Shown here piece after piece: positions 23,991-32,346 of a DNA stretch of 64,000 nt. Position 1 is the first letter of the stretch; the number at the start of each line of letters is the position of its first letter. The position numbers and the translations under genes were made by a program. The notes beneath the pieces are model-generated. The model had not been told where the DNA came from, did not search any database, and worked only from the letters and a program-made list of their open reading frames with translations. Source of the DNA: Pedobacter jeongneungensis (GTDB lineage Bacteria; Bacteroidota; Bacteroidia; Sphingobacteriales; Sphingobacteriaceae). The DNA is taken from assembly GCF_000633455.1 (NCBI RefSeq), contig NZ_AYMG01000017.1, positions 225,010 through 289,009 on the forward strand, given 5' to 3'.

Positions 23991-24070
23991 TTGTAACAAA
24001 GTCAACCCAAATATACTAAATCTTTGTAACAAAGTCAGGGCATATTTTGATATATATTGTAACAAAGTCA
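23991..24070. promoter_or_regulatory. three TTGTAACAAAGTCA motifs at exact 33-bp spacing upstream of the ATPase gene
   Basis: Identical 14-mers begin at 23991, 24024 and 24057. The middle copy is extended to the perfect palindrome CTTTGTAACAAAG (24022-24034). The array starts 12 bp upstream of the ATPase start on the minus strand. Spacers are AT-rich and differ. It looks like an iteron or operator array. Confidence 0.7.
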
Positions 24071-24235
24071 GGTCATTTTGTTTTATTGATAATGTTTTGT
24101 AACTGAGAATAGTTTCTGAGGCATTAAATTCGGATAATCTCTGGGAAATCATTATTGATCTTCCAAAGGTATAGATGGATAATGAAATTGGGTTAACCCA
24201 TCTTCCATATATCCATCTCACATCTTCCATCCTTA

Positions 24236-24934
24236 CTATCCTTTTGGCGTAGTAGGTCTGATTTCTACCTTGCTTGGTAATGTTCTTGCTGGCATAGCCA
24301 ATAAATCAACAATCAGTTTTCCCATATCTTCCGGCTGGATTTTCCATGCATCGTTTTCACTGTTGGGTTGGTGATCGTTAAAATGGCTTGCAACCGAGCC
24401 AGGCATAATGGTGCTTACTTTTACGCCATATTTTCTTAAATCGAGCATTACCGACTGGGTGAAGCCTGTTAAACCGAACTTACTCGCATTATAGGCCGAG
24501 CCTCCCGCAAAAAAGTTGGTGCCCGCTAAACTCGAAATGGTAAAAATATGACCTTTGCTCTTTTTAATTTCGTTTACCGATACTTTAATGCTATAAAAAA
24601 CGCCTGTTAAATTGGTGTCTATCGTTTCTTTCCATAAATCAACGCTTAATTCATCGATCGGTGCGAAATGTCCAACGCCTGCATTGGCAATTAGTACATC
24701 CAATTGTCCCCATTTTTCGATAATCAGGTTAATGGCTTCCTGTTGAGAGTTAAAATCTGCAACATTGGCTTCAATGGCCAGTACATCTCCATGCTCCACC
24801 AGGTTGGCGGCGGCCTGGTTTGCGCTATCTATAGTTCTGCTCGTAATGGCAACTTTATAACCGTCTTTTAAAAGGGCCTCGGCAATACCAAAACCGATTC
24901 CTTTACTTCCTCCTGTAATTAATGCAACTTTCAT
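24236..24934 (-). CDS. short-chain dehydrogenase/reductase
   Basis: A 232-residue classical SDR. The Rossmann nucleotide site TGGSKGIGFG is at residues 7-16, NAGVG near 85, the catalytic Ser in ISSLAG near 135 and the YNASK motif near 148-152. Typical of NAD(P)-dependent oxidoreductases acting on alcohols, sugars or acyl groups; the C-terminus resembles 3-oxoacyl-ACP reductase-like proteins. Substrate cannot be told. Just downstream on the same strand of the DUF1080 gene (30 bp gap), so perhaps co-transcribed. Confidence 0.85.
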   Translation of the reverse strand: MKVALITGGSKGIGFGIAEALLKDGYKVAITSRTIDSANQAAANLVEHGDVLAIEANVADFNSQQEAINLIIEKWGQLDVLIANAGVGHFAPIDELSVDLWKETIDTNLTGVFYSIKVSVNEIKKSKGHIFTISSLAGTNFFAGGSAYNASKFGLTGFTQSVMLDLRKYGVKVSTIMPGSVASHFNDHQPNSENDAWKIQPEDMGKLIVDLLAMPARTLPSKVEIRPTTPKG

Positions 24935-24964
24935 GTTCTTGTAACGTATGATATCGAAAAATGT

Positions 24965-25774
24965 TTATTTTGATTTTGTCTTGCCGTGATGTGGCAGTTC
25001 TATGATCTGGATATCTTTAAAATCTACCGGCTGACCTTCACTTTGCAAAGCGATAAATCCTGCTGTAAGTGCTTTGCCATCAATTTTGATTTTAGGATCG
25101 TAGCGGTTGGCTACTCCGCCACCAATCTGTGGTTTGCTGTATTGTAAAACCGTATCACCGTTGATAATATGCGTAACCAGTGAGTCGCCGAGTACAATGA
25201 GTTCTGCTGATACCCATTGGTCGCCATCGTATGTTTTTGATTTAGAATCTAAACAATGGCCATCGTATAACTTGCCCTGGTAAAAAATATCGGTACCTGG
25301 CGAACACATGTTACCCGTTGGCCGCGGCCTGCCGTCGCTTAAACCTCCTAAAAACTGCATTTCGATTGAAATTGGCCAGTCTTGTTCTTTGGGCATCGTT
25401 TTAGGATCCTGCGAATGGAACATTATACCACTGTTTCGCAGGGTATAACTTGGCGCTCCTTTTTGCAGTTCACCAACAAAACGGTATTTCAGTTTAAGGT
25501 GATAGTAAGAAAATGGTGTTTTATAATAAAGATGGCCAAACTGGTCATTAAAATCGCCATATTGATCATAACGTACCTGTATGGTGCCATCAACCACCCT
25601 AAAAGTGTTACCGAAATTTACATTATAATCATGGTGGTGGATTTTGACGTTCCAATCTTTAATGTCTTTGCCGTTAAAAAGAGTAATCCACTTTTCTGAT
25701 GTGTTATTGATGTTTTTGGTCGTACTACATCCCCATAAGCTGAGGGCTAAAAATAGATAAAGCAGTTTTTTCAT
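24965..25774 (-). CDS. DUF1080 (3-keto-disaccharide hydrolase-like) lipoprotein
   Basis: I take the ATG at 25774 (MKKLLYLFLALSLWGCS) as start, since it begins the lipoprotein signal; an in-frame ATG seven codons earlier is possible. The lipobox LWGC gives a lipid-anchored periplasmic or surface protein. The mature part has the concanavalin-like DUF1080 features: LFNGKDIKDWNV, VVDGTIQVRYDQYGDFND, GIMFHSQDPKTMPKEQDWP, SIEMQFLGG, and the ending GFIALQSEGQPVDFKDIQI. Some DUF1080 proteins hydrolyse 3-keto-glycosides made by glucoside 3-dehydrogenases, so a sugar-degrading role is likely. Confidence 0.85.
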   Translation of the reverse strand: MKKLLYLFLALSLWGCSTTKNINNTSEKWITLFNGKDIKDWNVKIHHHDYNVNFGNTFRVVDGTIQVRYDQYGDFNDQFGHLYYKTPFSYYHLKLKYRFVGELQKGAPSYTLRNSGIMFHSQDPKTMPKEQDWPISIEMQFLGGLSDGRPRPTGNMCSPGTDIFYQGKLYDGHCLDSKSKTYDGDQWVSAELIVLGDSLVTHIINGDTVLQYSKPQIGGGVANRYDPKIKIDGKALTAGFIALQSEGQPVDFKDIQIIELPHHGKTKSK

Positions 25775-25936
25775 TTGGTTACAATTAAATCCCAAAATAC
25801 ATAAACAAAGGCATTTTATACAGCTTGTTGTTATTCATTTTGTTTTTTGATCTTTAAAAATTCATTTTTAGAAAGAATCCCAGCTCTTCCATTTCTCATT
25901 TTCCATCATCCATTTTCCATTTCCCATCCCTTTAAT

Positions 25937-25944
25937 TAACTTTG
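25937..25944 (+). promoter_or_regulatory. TAnnTTTG box (TAACTTTG) directly before the mtgA start
   Basis: The box ends 4 bp before the ATG at 25949, so transcription would begin at or next to the start codon, giving a leaderless mRNA. The -33 region has only TTTTCC. Confidence 0.4.
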
Positions 25945-25948
25945 GCGC

Positions 25949-26677
25949 ATGGCAAAAACCCGGACAACCAGAACAAAAAGTAAAGCGAAACATCCACTTT
26001 TAAAAAAGATCACCAACATTGCTACGAAGGTGTTTTTATATTTTTTACTGGTTTCTGTATTCTGGGTAATTGCATTGCGTTTCATTAATCCTCCAATCAC
26101 ACTTTTAATGGTGTTGCGTAACATTGAGCGTAAAGCCGATGGAAAGCCTTTTAAAACGGAGAAAAAATGGGTGAAGTTTGAAGATATGTCTGATAACATG
26201 AAAAGGGCCGCGGTATCAGCCGAAGATCAGCTCTTTTTAAAGCATATCGGCTTTGATATGAAAGCCATTGAAAAAGCTTTCGCCAGCAACGCCAAGGGGA
26301 AGAAAGTAAAGGGTGGAAGTACCATTTCACAACAAACTGCTAAAAATGTTTTTTTATGGCCAGGGCGGTCGTGGATCAGAAAAGGTTTTGAGGCTTATTT
26401 TACACTTTTGATTGAGCTGTTCTGGAGCAAAGAAAGGATTTTAGAGGTGTATTTAAATGTAATTGAAATGGGCGATGGCATTTATGGTGCAGAAGCCGCT
26501 TCGCAGGAGTATTATGGTAAATCTTGTACAAAATTAACCAAGAAACAGGCTGCCTTGATTGCCTCCTGCTTCCCAAATCCAAGAAGATGGACGCCTAAAA
26601 ACGCCACACCTTACATCAGGCACCGCCAATATTTGATTTTAAGAAATATGAACAGGTTGGGGCCGTTGGATTTTTAG
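25949..26677 (+). CDS. mtgA: monofunctional biosynthetic peptidoglycan glycosyltransferase
   Basis: A 242-residue protein with a basic N-terminus and one transmembrane helix (about 28-48), then the GT51 glycosyltransferase domain: AAVSAEDQLFLKHIGFD with the catalytic Glu, KGGSTISQQTAKNVFLWPGR, ERILEVYLNVIEMGDGIYGA and SYYGKSC-like EYYGKS. It polymerises lipid II glycan chains at the outer face of the inner membrane. No transpeptidase domain, so it is the MtgA type rather than a class A PBP. Convergent with the AsmA-like gene. Confidence 0.93.
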   Translation: MAKTRTTRTKSKAKHPLLKKITNIATKVFLYFLLVSVFWVIALRFINPPITLLMVLRNIERKADGKPFKTEKKWVKFEDMSDNMKRAAVSAEDQLFLKHIGFDMKAIEKAFASNAKGKKVKGGSTISQQTAKNVFLWPGRSWIRKGFEAYFTLLIELFWSKERILEVYLNVIEMGDGIYGAEAASQEYYGKSCTKLTKKQAALIASCFPNPRRWTPKNATPYIRHRQYLILRNMNRLGPLDF

Positions 26678-26757
26678 TCTTAAGTCCAAAGTCCCGGGTC
26701 TTCAGTCAATTTATGTACAATCTAGGAGACTCAGGACTATAGACTCAGGACTCACGA
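26678..26757. other. word-like GACTCAGGACT low-complexity spacer
   Basis: The spacer repeats CTCAGGACT/GACTCAGGACT and AGTCC variants several times between convergent genes. No gene or clear terminator was seen. Confidence 0.5.
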
Positions 26758-29172
26758 CTAATCATGATCTTTATTCCACCTAATCTTAATCCCACCTTTT
26801 TCATCATCTACCGCTTTTAAGTGTAGTACAATACCACGCATACGGGCCTGCTTTTTCTCCTCTTTGGTTAAGTTTTCGTCGCCTTTAGGGTTTCTTAAAG
26901 GGATATCCATGGCGACATTGGTTCCAGTGCCCAGGGCATAAGTACCTTTAACATTAAAGTTTAATGCACTCGAGTTTATCTGCATTGGGCTGATTTCGAC
27001 TTTATCTCCCCTGATGTTGAGCGTTCCATCGAGGTTTTTGATTTCTACGTTTGATAAGTTCCGGTTTGCGAAAGCAAATTTTCCAACTTTTACCATTGGG
27101 TCGAAATTAACAAGGGCGGCATTGTTCAGGTTAAATACCACTTTGCCATTTATTGATCGTGGAAGGATTTTTCCGGTGTGTGATATTCTTCCCGAAATGT
27201 TGACCAGCGAAGAAAGATAACCTTTTAAATTTTTGTTGGTAATGGTATTTTGTCCGAAATTATCGAAAGAGTAAAAGAAATCTTTAACGCTTACATGGCT
27301 AATTTTTGAATTGATTTTAAAACTGTTTGAAGCCGCTTCCTGCATGATATTTCCATCTAAAGATAACTGACCACCAGCGTGGGCTACACTGATTTTATTA
27401 AAAAATATACCGCCGCCACGCAATGAAATATCTGCATCGAGGTTTTTGGCCGTAAAATTATCGTAAATGGCTTTATCTACCGTTAAGCGGATGTTCATTT
27501 TAGATAGTTCAAGTACATTACTCAATTCTTTAGAAACCACGCGTTTATTTCCACTTGGTTTTGGTTTATTGCTCGACCTCGGACCTAAAAAGGGTAAAAA
27601 TTCCTTTAAATAAAGCTGTGGGCTCGACATTTTTAAATTCACCAATATTTTATCTGGAGCGGTATAATATAAATTGGCAAAGTTGGCAATGCTACAGCTT
27701 ACATTCAGCTCACTTTTACCCAATTGGAAATGCCCGTTCTGGATGGATAAATCATTTTGGTTGAAGTTGATGTTTAAAGCACTTTTTACTAAATGAAGTT
27801 TTCTCGGAATATACAGAATATCGGCATCTGCAATCTGTATTTTACCTGAAACTACTGGTTTGGTGAACCTGAAATTATCGATATCGGCCTGGCAGTAGAG
27901 TCTGAGGTTTGCGGTTCCGTTTTTAAATTCGAAATCGTTTGTTCCTAACGAATTATTTAAGTTGGATAAAGGGAATTGCGAGGTAACCAATCCTGTTGCA
28001 ATAGGCCTGGCGAGGTTATTTACGGTAAAAGTGTCAATTTTAAGCGGTGCATTGAAGTATTTGGCGGTGAGTTTATGAAATTTGATGGAAGAGTTTTCAT
28101 CGCCAATAACACCACCAGCGGTATCCCGGTTGGTAAAAGATCCATCAAAATTACAGGCCGTTAATTTCCCTGCCGGAATAGAAACAATGTTATCTCTTAC
28201 TGTTATGCCTACTTTGATTAAAGGATCACCGTATTTACCTGATCCATCGTCAACAATATTTCCGCGTATATTAATTGGTTTTTCGATGCCGAACTTTAAA
28301 AGTTTAGAAGAAATATTAGGCGATAGGAGTAAAGCTACATCCCTGAATAAAATATCATCCACGGCAATGCTAATGGCAAAAGCAGATTTAGCCAGGTCTA
28401 TTTTAGCGCCTATTTTAAAAGGATGACCACCAATATTTAAAACTTCAGGCTTTAAAATTACCGCATCCAGGTCACGGCTGTAATGTGCCAGTAAGGTTCC
28501 ATCCAGGGTTTTGTCTTTTAAAAAACTTCCCTTCCGGGTGTTAAAAGCGAAACTGTTTACCTTAGTTTTTAATTTTATTTTGCCTGTCCAGCCGCTATCC
28601 GGATATTCCATTCTGCCCTGGATCTGATCGATATCAAAGTTGAAAAGTTTAAACCTCTTTTTATTATCAAGTATTAGACTCACTTTATTGAAATCTATTT
28701 TCTTTACCTCCAGCGCGGATGATTTTGGTGATGATTTTTTATCGGTTTTGGGTTTGCTCTTAAAAATACTGGTATTGCTGTATCCGGTAGAGTCGGTATA
28801 AATGTATATCGATGCATTGTTGATGGCTATCTGTTTGATATTGATGTTGCCTACAATAAGCGAAAGCACGTTTAATGATACGTCGATATCCTGCGCCTTT
28901 AACAGATCGTGTTTGTGCTGCGCCCATAGGCTATCCCTTAATAAAACGCCATTTAGCGATACAGAAACACCCGGAAAGCTTTTAAGAAGCGTAGGCTCCA
29001 TGCTGGTAGCCGTAATCTGCCCGTTTAAATTTTTGTTCAGTTGCGACAGGATAGAAGCCAGCACTTCTTTCTTGTTTCGGCTAATGTAAAATGCACCCGC
29101 CAGCCAGGTTAATATAATCAGGACAACTAAAACCGATACGATTTTTAAAGAGATTTTGAGCCAGCGCTTCAT
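26758..29172 (-). CDS. AsmA-like inner-membrane protein
   Basis: I start at the ATG at 29172 (MKRWLKISLKIVSVLVVLII) two codons inside the longest frame. The 804-residue protein has one N-terminal transmembrane anchor and a long repetitive beta-strand body with alternating polar/hydrophobic segments (NLDADISLRGGGIFFNKI, GQLSLDGNIMQEA) and an AsmA C-terminal region (about 620-780). AsmA-like proteins are thought to be periplasmic bridges for lipid transport to the outer membrane. No partner gene is adjacent. A Lys/Ser-rich linker at about 140-155 is unusual but within the body. Confidence 0.85.
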   Translation of the reverse strand: MKRWLKISLKIVSVLVVLIILTWLAGAFYISRNKKEVLASILSQLNKNLNGQITATSMEPTLLKSFPGVSVSLNGVLLRDSLWAQHKHDLLKAQDIDVSLNVLSLIVGNINIKQIAINNASIYIYTDSTGYSNTSIFKSKPKTDKKSSPKSSALEVKKIDFNKVSLILDNKKRFKLFNFDIDQIQGRMEYPDSGWTGKIKLKTKVNSFAFNTRKGSFLKDKTLDGTLLAHYSRDLDAVILKPEVLNIGGHPFKIGAKIDLAKSAFAISIAVDDILFRDVALLLSPNISSKLLKFGIEKPINIRGNIVDDGSGKYGDPLIKVGITVRDNIVSIPAGKLTACNFDGSFTNRDTAGGVIGDENSSIKFHKLTAKYFNAPLKIDTFTVNNLARPIATGLVTSQFPLSNLNNSLGTNDFEFKNGTANLRLYCQADIDNFRFTKPVVSGKIQIADADILYIPRKLHLVKSALNINFNQNDLSIQNGHFQLGKSELNVSCSIANFANLYYTAPDKILVNLKMSSPQLYLKEFLPFLGPRSSNKPKPSGNKRVVSKELSNVLELSKMNIRLTVDKAIYDNFTAKNLDADISLRGGGIFFNKISVAHAGGQLSLDGNIMQEAASNSFKINSKISHVSVKDFFYSFDNFGQNTITNKNLKGYLSSLVNISGRISHTGKILPRSINGKVVFNLNNAALVNFDPMVKVGKFAFANRNLSNVEIKNLDGTLNIRGDKVEISPMQINSSALNFNVKGTYALGTGTNVAMDIPLRNPKGDENLTKEEKKQARMRGIVLHLKAVDDEKGGIKIRWNKDHD

Positions 29173-29274
29173 ACACATTATTTGATTTAACCAATATAAT
29201 GTTTTTTAAAGGCTAATTGTTTGATTAGTAAAGAAAAATATAAGTATTAGGTGAGGTAGCTTTTTAAGAATTAC

Positions 29275-29562
29275 TTATTTTAAAAGTAATTCGAGGTCGG
29301 GGTGGTATTGCGAAGTGAGGAACTGGGTAATGGTGAAATCGGCGAGGCGGTGTTTGTAAAAAGGGTCTTCCATCAGGATTTTCTTTAAGGCCTCCTCATC
29401 CTTAGCCAGGGCTAGAATAATTCCGCCGGTACGTGGAACTTTTCTGCCCGAAGCAACAAAAATATTCTGATCATAGTATTTTTTCAGATACTGAACATGC
29501 GTCTCCATGTGCCCGTCCAGGTCTTCCAATGGAACAATGTATTTAAGATCTACAATAAACAT
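29275..29562 (-). CDS. YciI-family protein
   Basis: A 95-residue ferredoxin-like small protein matching the YCII family: FIVDLKYIVPLEDLDGHMET with the conserved His, GIILALAKDEEALKKILMED with Asp-Pro, and the C-terminal FTITQF strand. Family members are stand-alone or fused enzymes of mostly unknown reaction. It is 5 bp after the gene upstream on the same strand and likely co-transcribed with it. Confidence 0.85.
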   Translation of the reverse strand: MFIVDLKYIVPLEDLDGHMETHVQYLKKYYDQNIFVASGRKVPRTGGIILALAKDEEALKKILMEDPFYKHRLADFTITQFLTSQYHPDLELLLK

Positions 29563-29567
29563 AATGT

Positions 29568-30047
29568 TTACAGTAAATGGGCAAAAACGGTGGAGTGCCA
29601 GCTATTTTGGAAAGGAACTTCCCATTTGGTTTCCAGTTCAGCCAAATTTTGAACCATGTTGTTAAATACAATGGTCTCTGGAGTGATCTGTTTGATATTT
29701 ACGAGGGTTTCGAAATCTTCCTTACTGTTGACCACCACTTCTCCATTTACTTTGTAGGCCATGTTAAAGCGGTTAAAAAGATCGACATGGTATTCCTGTT
29801 CAATTTCCTTGATTAACCTCACAGAGCTATCGATAGAGCATCCGGTAACGCCGGCCTGGCTCTCATCAACGGTAAGGATAATAAAAAAGCCATAACGGAT
29901 TTCTGCTTTTGCCAGCAGTTCGTTTCCGTGCGCTTTCCACTGGTTGGTAAAACCAGCTAATTTGTTCAGGATCTCATTTTCTTCGTTAGAAGTAAACTTG
30001 CGATCACTTTGGTATATCCAAACTCTTGAATGTGGAGAAAAACTCAT
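29568..30047 (-). CDS. conserved Bacteroidota protein of unknown function
   Basis: I start at the ATG at 30047 (MSFSPHSRVWIYQS), two codons inside the longest frame. The 159-residue protein has no signal peptide. It carries SRVWIYQSDRKFTSNEENE, a central FIILTVDESQAGVTGCSIDS and C-terminal TIVFNNMVQNLAELETKW, and ends in a WHSTVFAHLL tail. Proteins of this kind recur in Bacteroidota, sometimes labelled ABC-transporter ATPase although no Walker motif is present here. Pairs with the YciI gene 5 bp downstream. Function unknown. Confidence 0.75.
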   Translation of the reverse strand: MSFSPHSRVWIYQSDRKFTSNEENEILNKLAGFTNQWKAHGNELLAKAEIRYGFFIILTVDESQAGVTGCSIDSSVRLIKEIEQEYHVDLFNRFNMAYKVNGEVVVNSKEDFETLVNIKQITPETIVFNNMVQNLAELETKWEVPFQNSWHSTVFAHLL

Positions 30048-30097
30048 ATACAAATTTATGATTTTAATTAATTTGCTGTATTAAAAACGCTAACCTG

Positions 30098-30586
30098 ATG
30101 AAAAAGTTTACACTCTGCTTGAAAATATCCCTTGTTTCGGCTTTTTGTGTGTTTTTATACGCTTTTTCCGATCCCGAAACCCTCGAACAGTATACAGGTT
30201 ACCTGCAAAAATCTTTTACCGATCATTACGATTCCAGCCAGGAAAATGGCCAGGTAAAGCGTTATGAACTAAATGTTACCAACAATGGTTTTTGCCGTTA
30301 CAAGCGTTATTTTAATAACGGTAAAACAGAGTATTTTGCATTTAAGCTGGCTAAATTTAAAGATATGGATTATTATGGAACTACCAATGCGGGTAAATTG
30401 TATATCCATACCAAAGGTGACGATGTAATTGTGCAGACTTATAAGGATAGGGGCGGCGATGTAGACTCGATGGCTACGCAGATCATCATCCCTGTAAAAA
30501 ATATGGAGGCTGAAGATTTAAACCAGATCAGGGATAACCTGGAAAAAATATGCGCCCAGCCCCAGCCCGTTAAAGTGCCACAATAA
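30098..30586 (+). CDS. secreted protein of unknown function
   Basis: A 162-residue protein with an N-terminal hydrophobic segment (KISLVSAFCVFLYAF) that looks like a signal peptide. The mature domain is mixed alpha/beta with DHYDSSQENGQVKRYELNVT, CRYKRYFNNGKTEYFAFKL and a C-terminal helix EDLNQIRDNLEKI, and has two cysteines. No family recognised. Divergent from the 29568 gene by 50 bp; tldD follows after 114 bp. Confidence 0.65.
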   Translation: MKKFTLCLKISLVSAFCVFLYAFSDPETLEQYTGYLQKSFTDHYDSSQENGQVKRYELNVTNNGFCRYKRYFNNGKTEYFAFKLAKFKDMDYYGTTNAGKLYIHTKGDDVIVQTYKDRGGDVDSMATQIIIPVKNMEAEDLNQIRDNLEKICAQPQPVKVPQ

Positions 30587-30700
30587 TGGCGGCCTTTTAA
30601 TACAAGCATCTGTTTCATATTCAATGTTATAATGGATAACTAAAATTTTGGGGATTGGGTTAAAACACTTATCTTAAGTCGTATTTTAAACAATCTCATC

Positions 30701-32338
30701 TTGAAACGTAGAAATTTTATTTATTTAACTGGTGTAGGTGCTGCTGCGGCCATGCTTCCTGCCATTCCAGTTTTTGGGAAAGAGATTTCCCCTGAGCAGG
30801 CGTTAACTTATGTTGATCCGGCCGCTAAAAAAATCATATCTGATGTAGCCTTAAACGCTGCACGATCAAAAGGAGCAACCTATACCGATGTACGGGTGGG
30901 CAGGTACCTTAATCAATATGTAGTTACACGCGAGGATAAGGTAGAAAATATTGTAAATACCGAATCGTACGGCATTGGAATAAGGGTAATTGCGAATGGC
31001 AGCTGGGGTTTTGCCGCAACCGATAAAATGGATAAAGACAGCGTTGCAAAGGCAGCAGAGTTGGCAGTAACCATTGCCAAAGAAAATGCACGTTTGTTAA
31101 GGGAGCCTGTACAGCTGGCCCCACAAAAAGGATACGGAGAAGTAAGCTGGAAAGCCCCGATAGAGAAAAATACATTCGAAGTACCAGTAAAAGAAAAAGT
31201 AGACTTATTGTTGGCCGTAAATGATGCAGCCATGAAAGGCGGGGCAGATTATATTAATTCCATTTTATTTGCAGTTAACGAGCAAAAATATTTTGCTTCT
31301 ACCGATGGCTCTTATATTGATCAGGATATTCACCGCATATGGCCTACTTTTTTTATCACAAAAATTGACAAGGAAACAGGTAAGTTCGAAACCAGGAACG
31401 CATTAAGCGCACCTACAGGAAAGGGCTATGAATACCTTGATGCCAGACCGCAGGATAAAATACAAACAGCATCGGGTACGCTTTATAAAGGCAGGTACGA
31501 TATGCTTGAGGATGCTAAACAGGCCGCCAGACAGGTAGGCGAAAAAATGAAAGCCAAAACGGTAGAACCTGGTAAATATGATCTGGTGTTAGATCCCTCA
31601 CACTTGTGGTTAACCATACACGAATCGTGCGGGCACCCTACAGAGCTCGACCGTGTATTGGGTTATGAGGCCAACTATGCAGGTACAAGTTTCCTTACGT
31701 TGGATAAATGGGAATCTAAGAAATTCAATTACGGTAGTAAAGAAGTAAATATTACGGCCGATAAAACCGAAATAGGTTCTTTAGGAGCTGTAGGTTATGA
31801 TGATGAAGGTGTTAAGTGTGGAAAATGGGACGTAATTAAAGATGGCATATTGGTGAATTATCAGGCCATCAGAGATCAGGCACATATTTTAGGATTGAAA
31901 AGCTCACAGGGCTGCTGTTATGCCGATAACTGGAGCAGTGTTCAGTTTCAGCGTATGGCTAACATATCTTTACAGCCAGGCAAAGCTAAATTGAGTATAG
32001 CCGATCAGATCAAAAACGTAGAGAAAGGAATTTACATTGTGGGTGATGGATCATTCTCCATTGATCAGCAACGTTACAATTTTCAGTTTGGAGGTCAGCT
32101 CTATTACGAAATTAAGGATGGAAAAATTATTGGCATGCTTAAAGACGTTGCCTATCAGGCCAATACCCAGGAGTTCTGGAATTCGTGTGTAGCCATCTGC
32201 GATGAAAGCGATTACCGTTTAGGCGGTTCGTTTTTTGATGGCAAGGGGCAGCCGGGCCAGGTAAGTGCTGTATCGCATGGATCGGCAACCGCACGTTTTA
32301 ATAAAGTTAATGTGATTAATACCGCTAGAAAAATCTGA
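30701..32338 (+). CDS. tldD: TldD-type metalloprotease subunit, TTG start, Tat-like signal
   Basis: A 545-residue TldD homologue. The only reasonable start is TTG at 30701, because it supplies an RRNFIYLTG twin-arginine-like signal with a following Ala-rich hydrophobic stretch; the next Met falls inside that signal. The zinc site HESCGH (HExxxH) in the TIHESCGHPTELDRVLGYEA block is at about residue 306, and GTSFL, GAVGYDDEGVKC and GSFSIDQQRYNF follow as in the family. TldD and TldE form a heterodimeric protease that trims unfolded peptides and matures some ribosomal peptides. tldE follows after 8 bp. Confidence 0.92.
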   Translation: MKRRNFIYLTGVGAAAAMLPAIPVFGKEISPEQALTYVDPAAKKIISDVALNAARSKGATYTDVRVGRYLNQYVVTREDKVENIVNTESYGIGIRVIANGSWGFAATDKMDKDSVAKAAELAVTIAKENARLLREPVQLAPQKGYGEVSWKAPIEKNTFEVPVKEKVDLLLAVNDAAMKGGADYINSILFAVNEQKYFASTDGSYIDQDIHRIWPTFFITKIDKETGKFETRNALSAPTGKGYEYLDARPQDKIQTASGTLYKGRYDMLEDAKQAARQVGEKMKAKTVEPGKYDLVLDPSHLWLTIHESCGHPTELDRVLGYEANYAGTSFLTLDKWESKKFNYGSKEVNITADKTEIGSLGAVGYDDEGVKCGKWDVIKDGILVNYQAIRDQAHILGLKSSQGCCYADNWSSVQFQRMANISLQPGKAKLSIADQIKNVEKGIYIVGDGSFSIDQQRYNFQFGGQLYYEIKDGKIIGMLKDVAYQANTQEFWNSCVAICDESDYRLGGSFFDGKGQPGQVSAVSHGSATARFNKVNVINTARKI

Positions 32339-32346
32339 TAGAAATT

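Noticed and set aside
23982..24230. 82-codon frame upstream of the ATPase gene
   Set aside because: Its repeated TLLQ residues are just the translation of the 33-bp-spaced DNA motifs, and it lies across the likely promoter.
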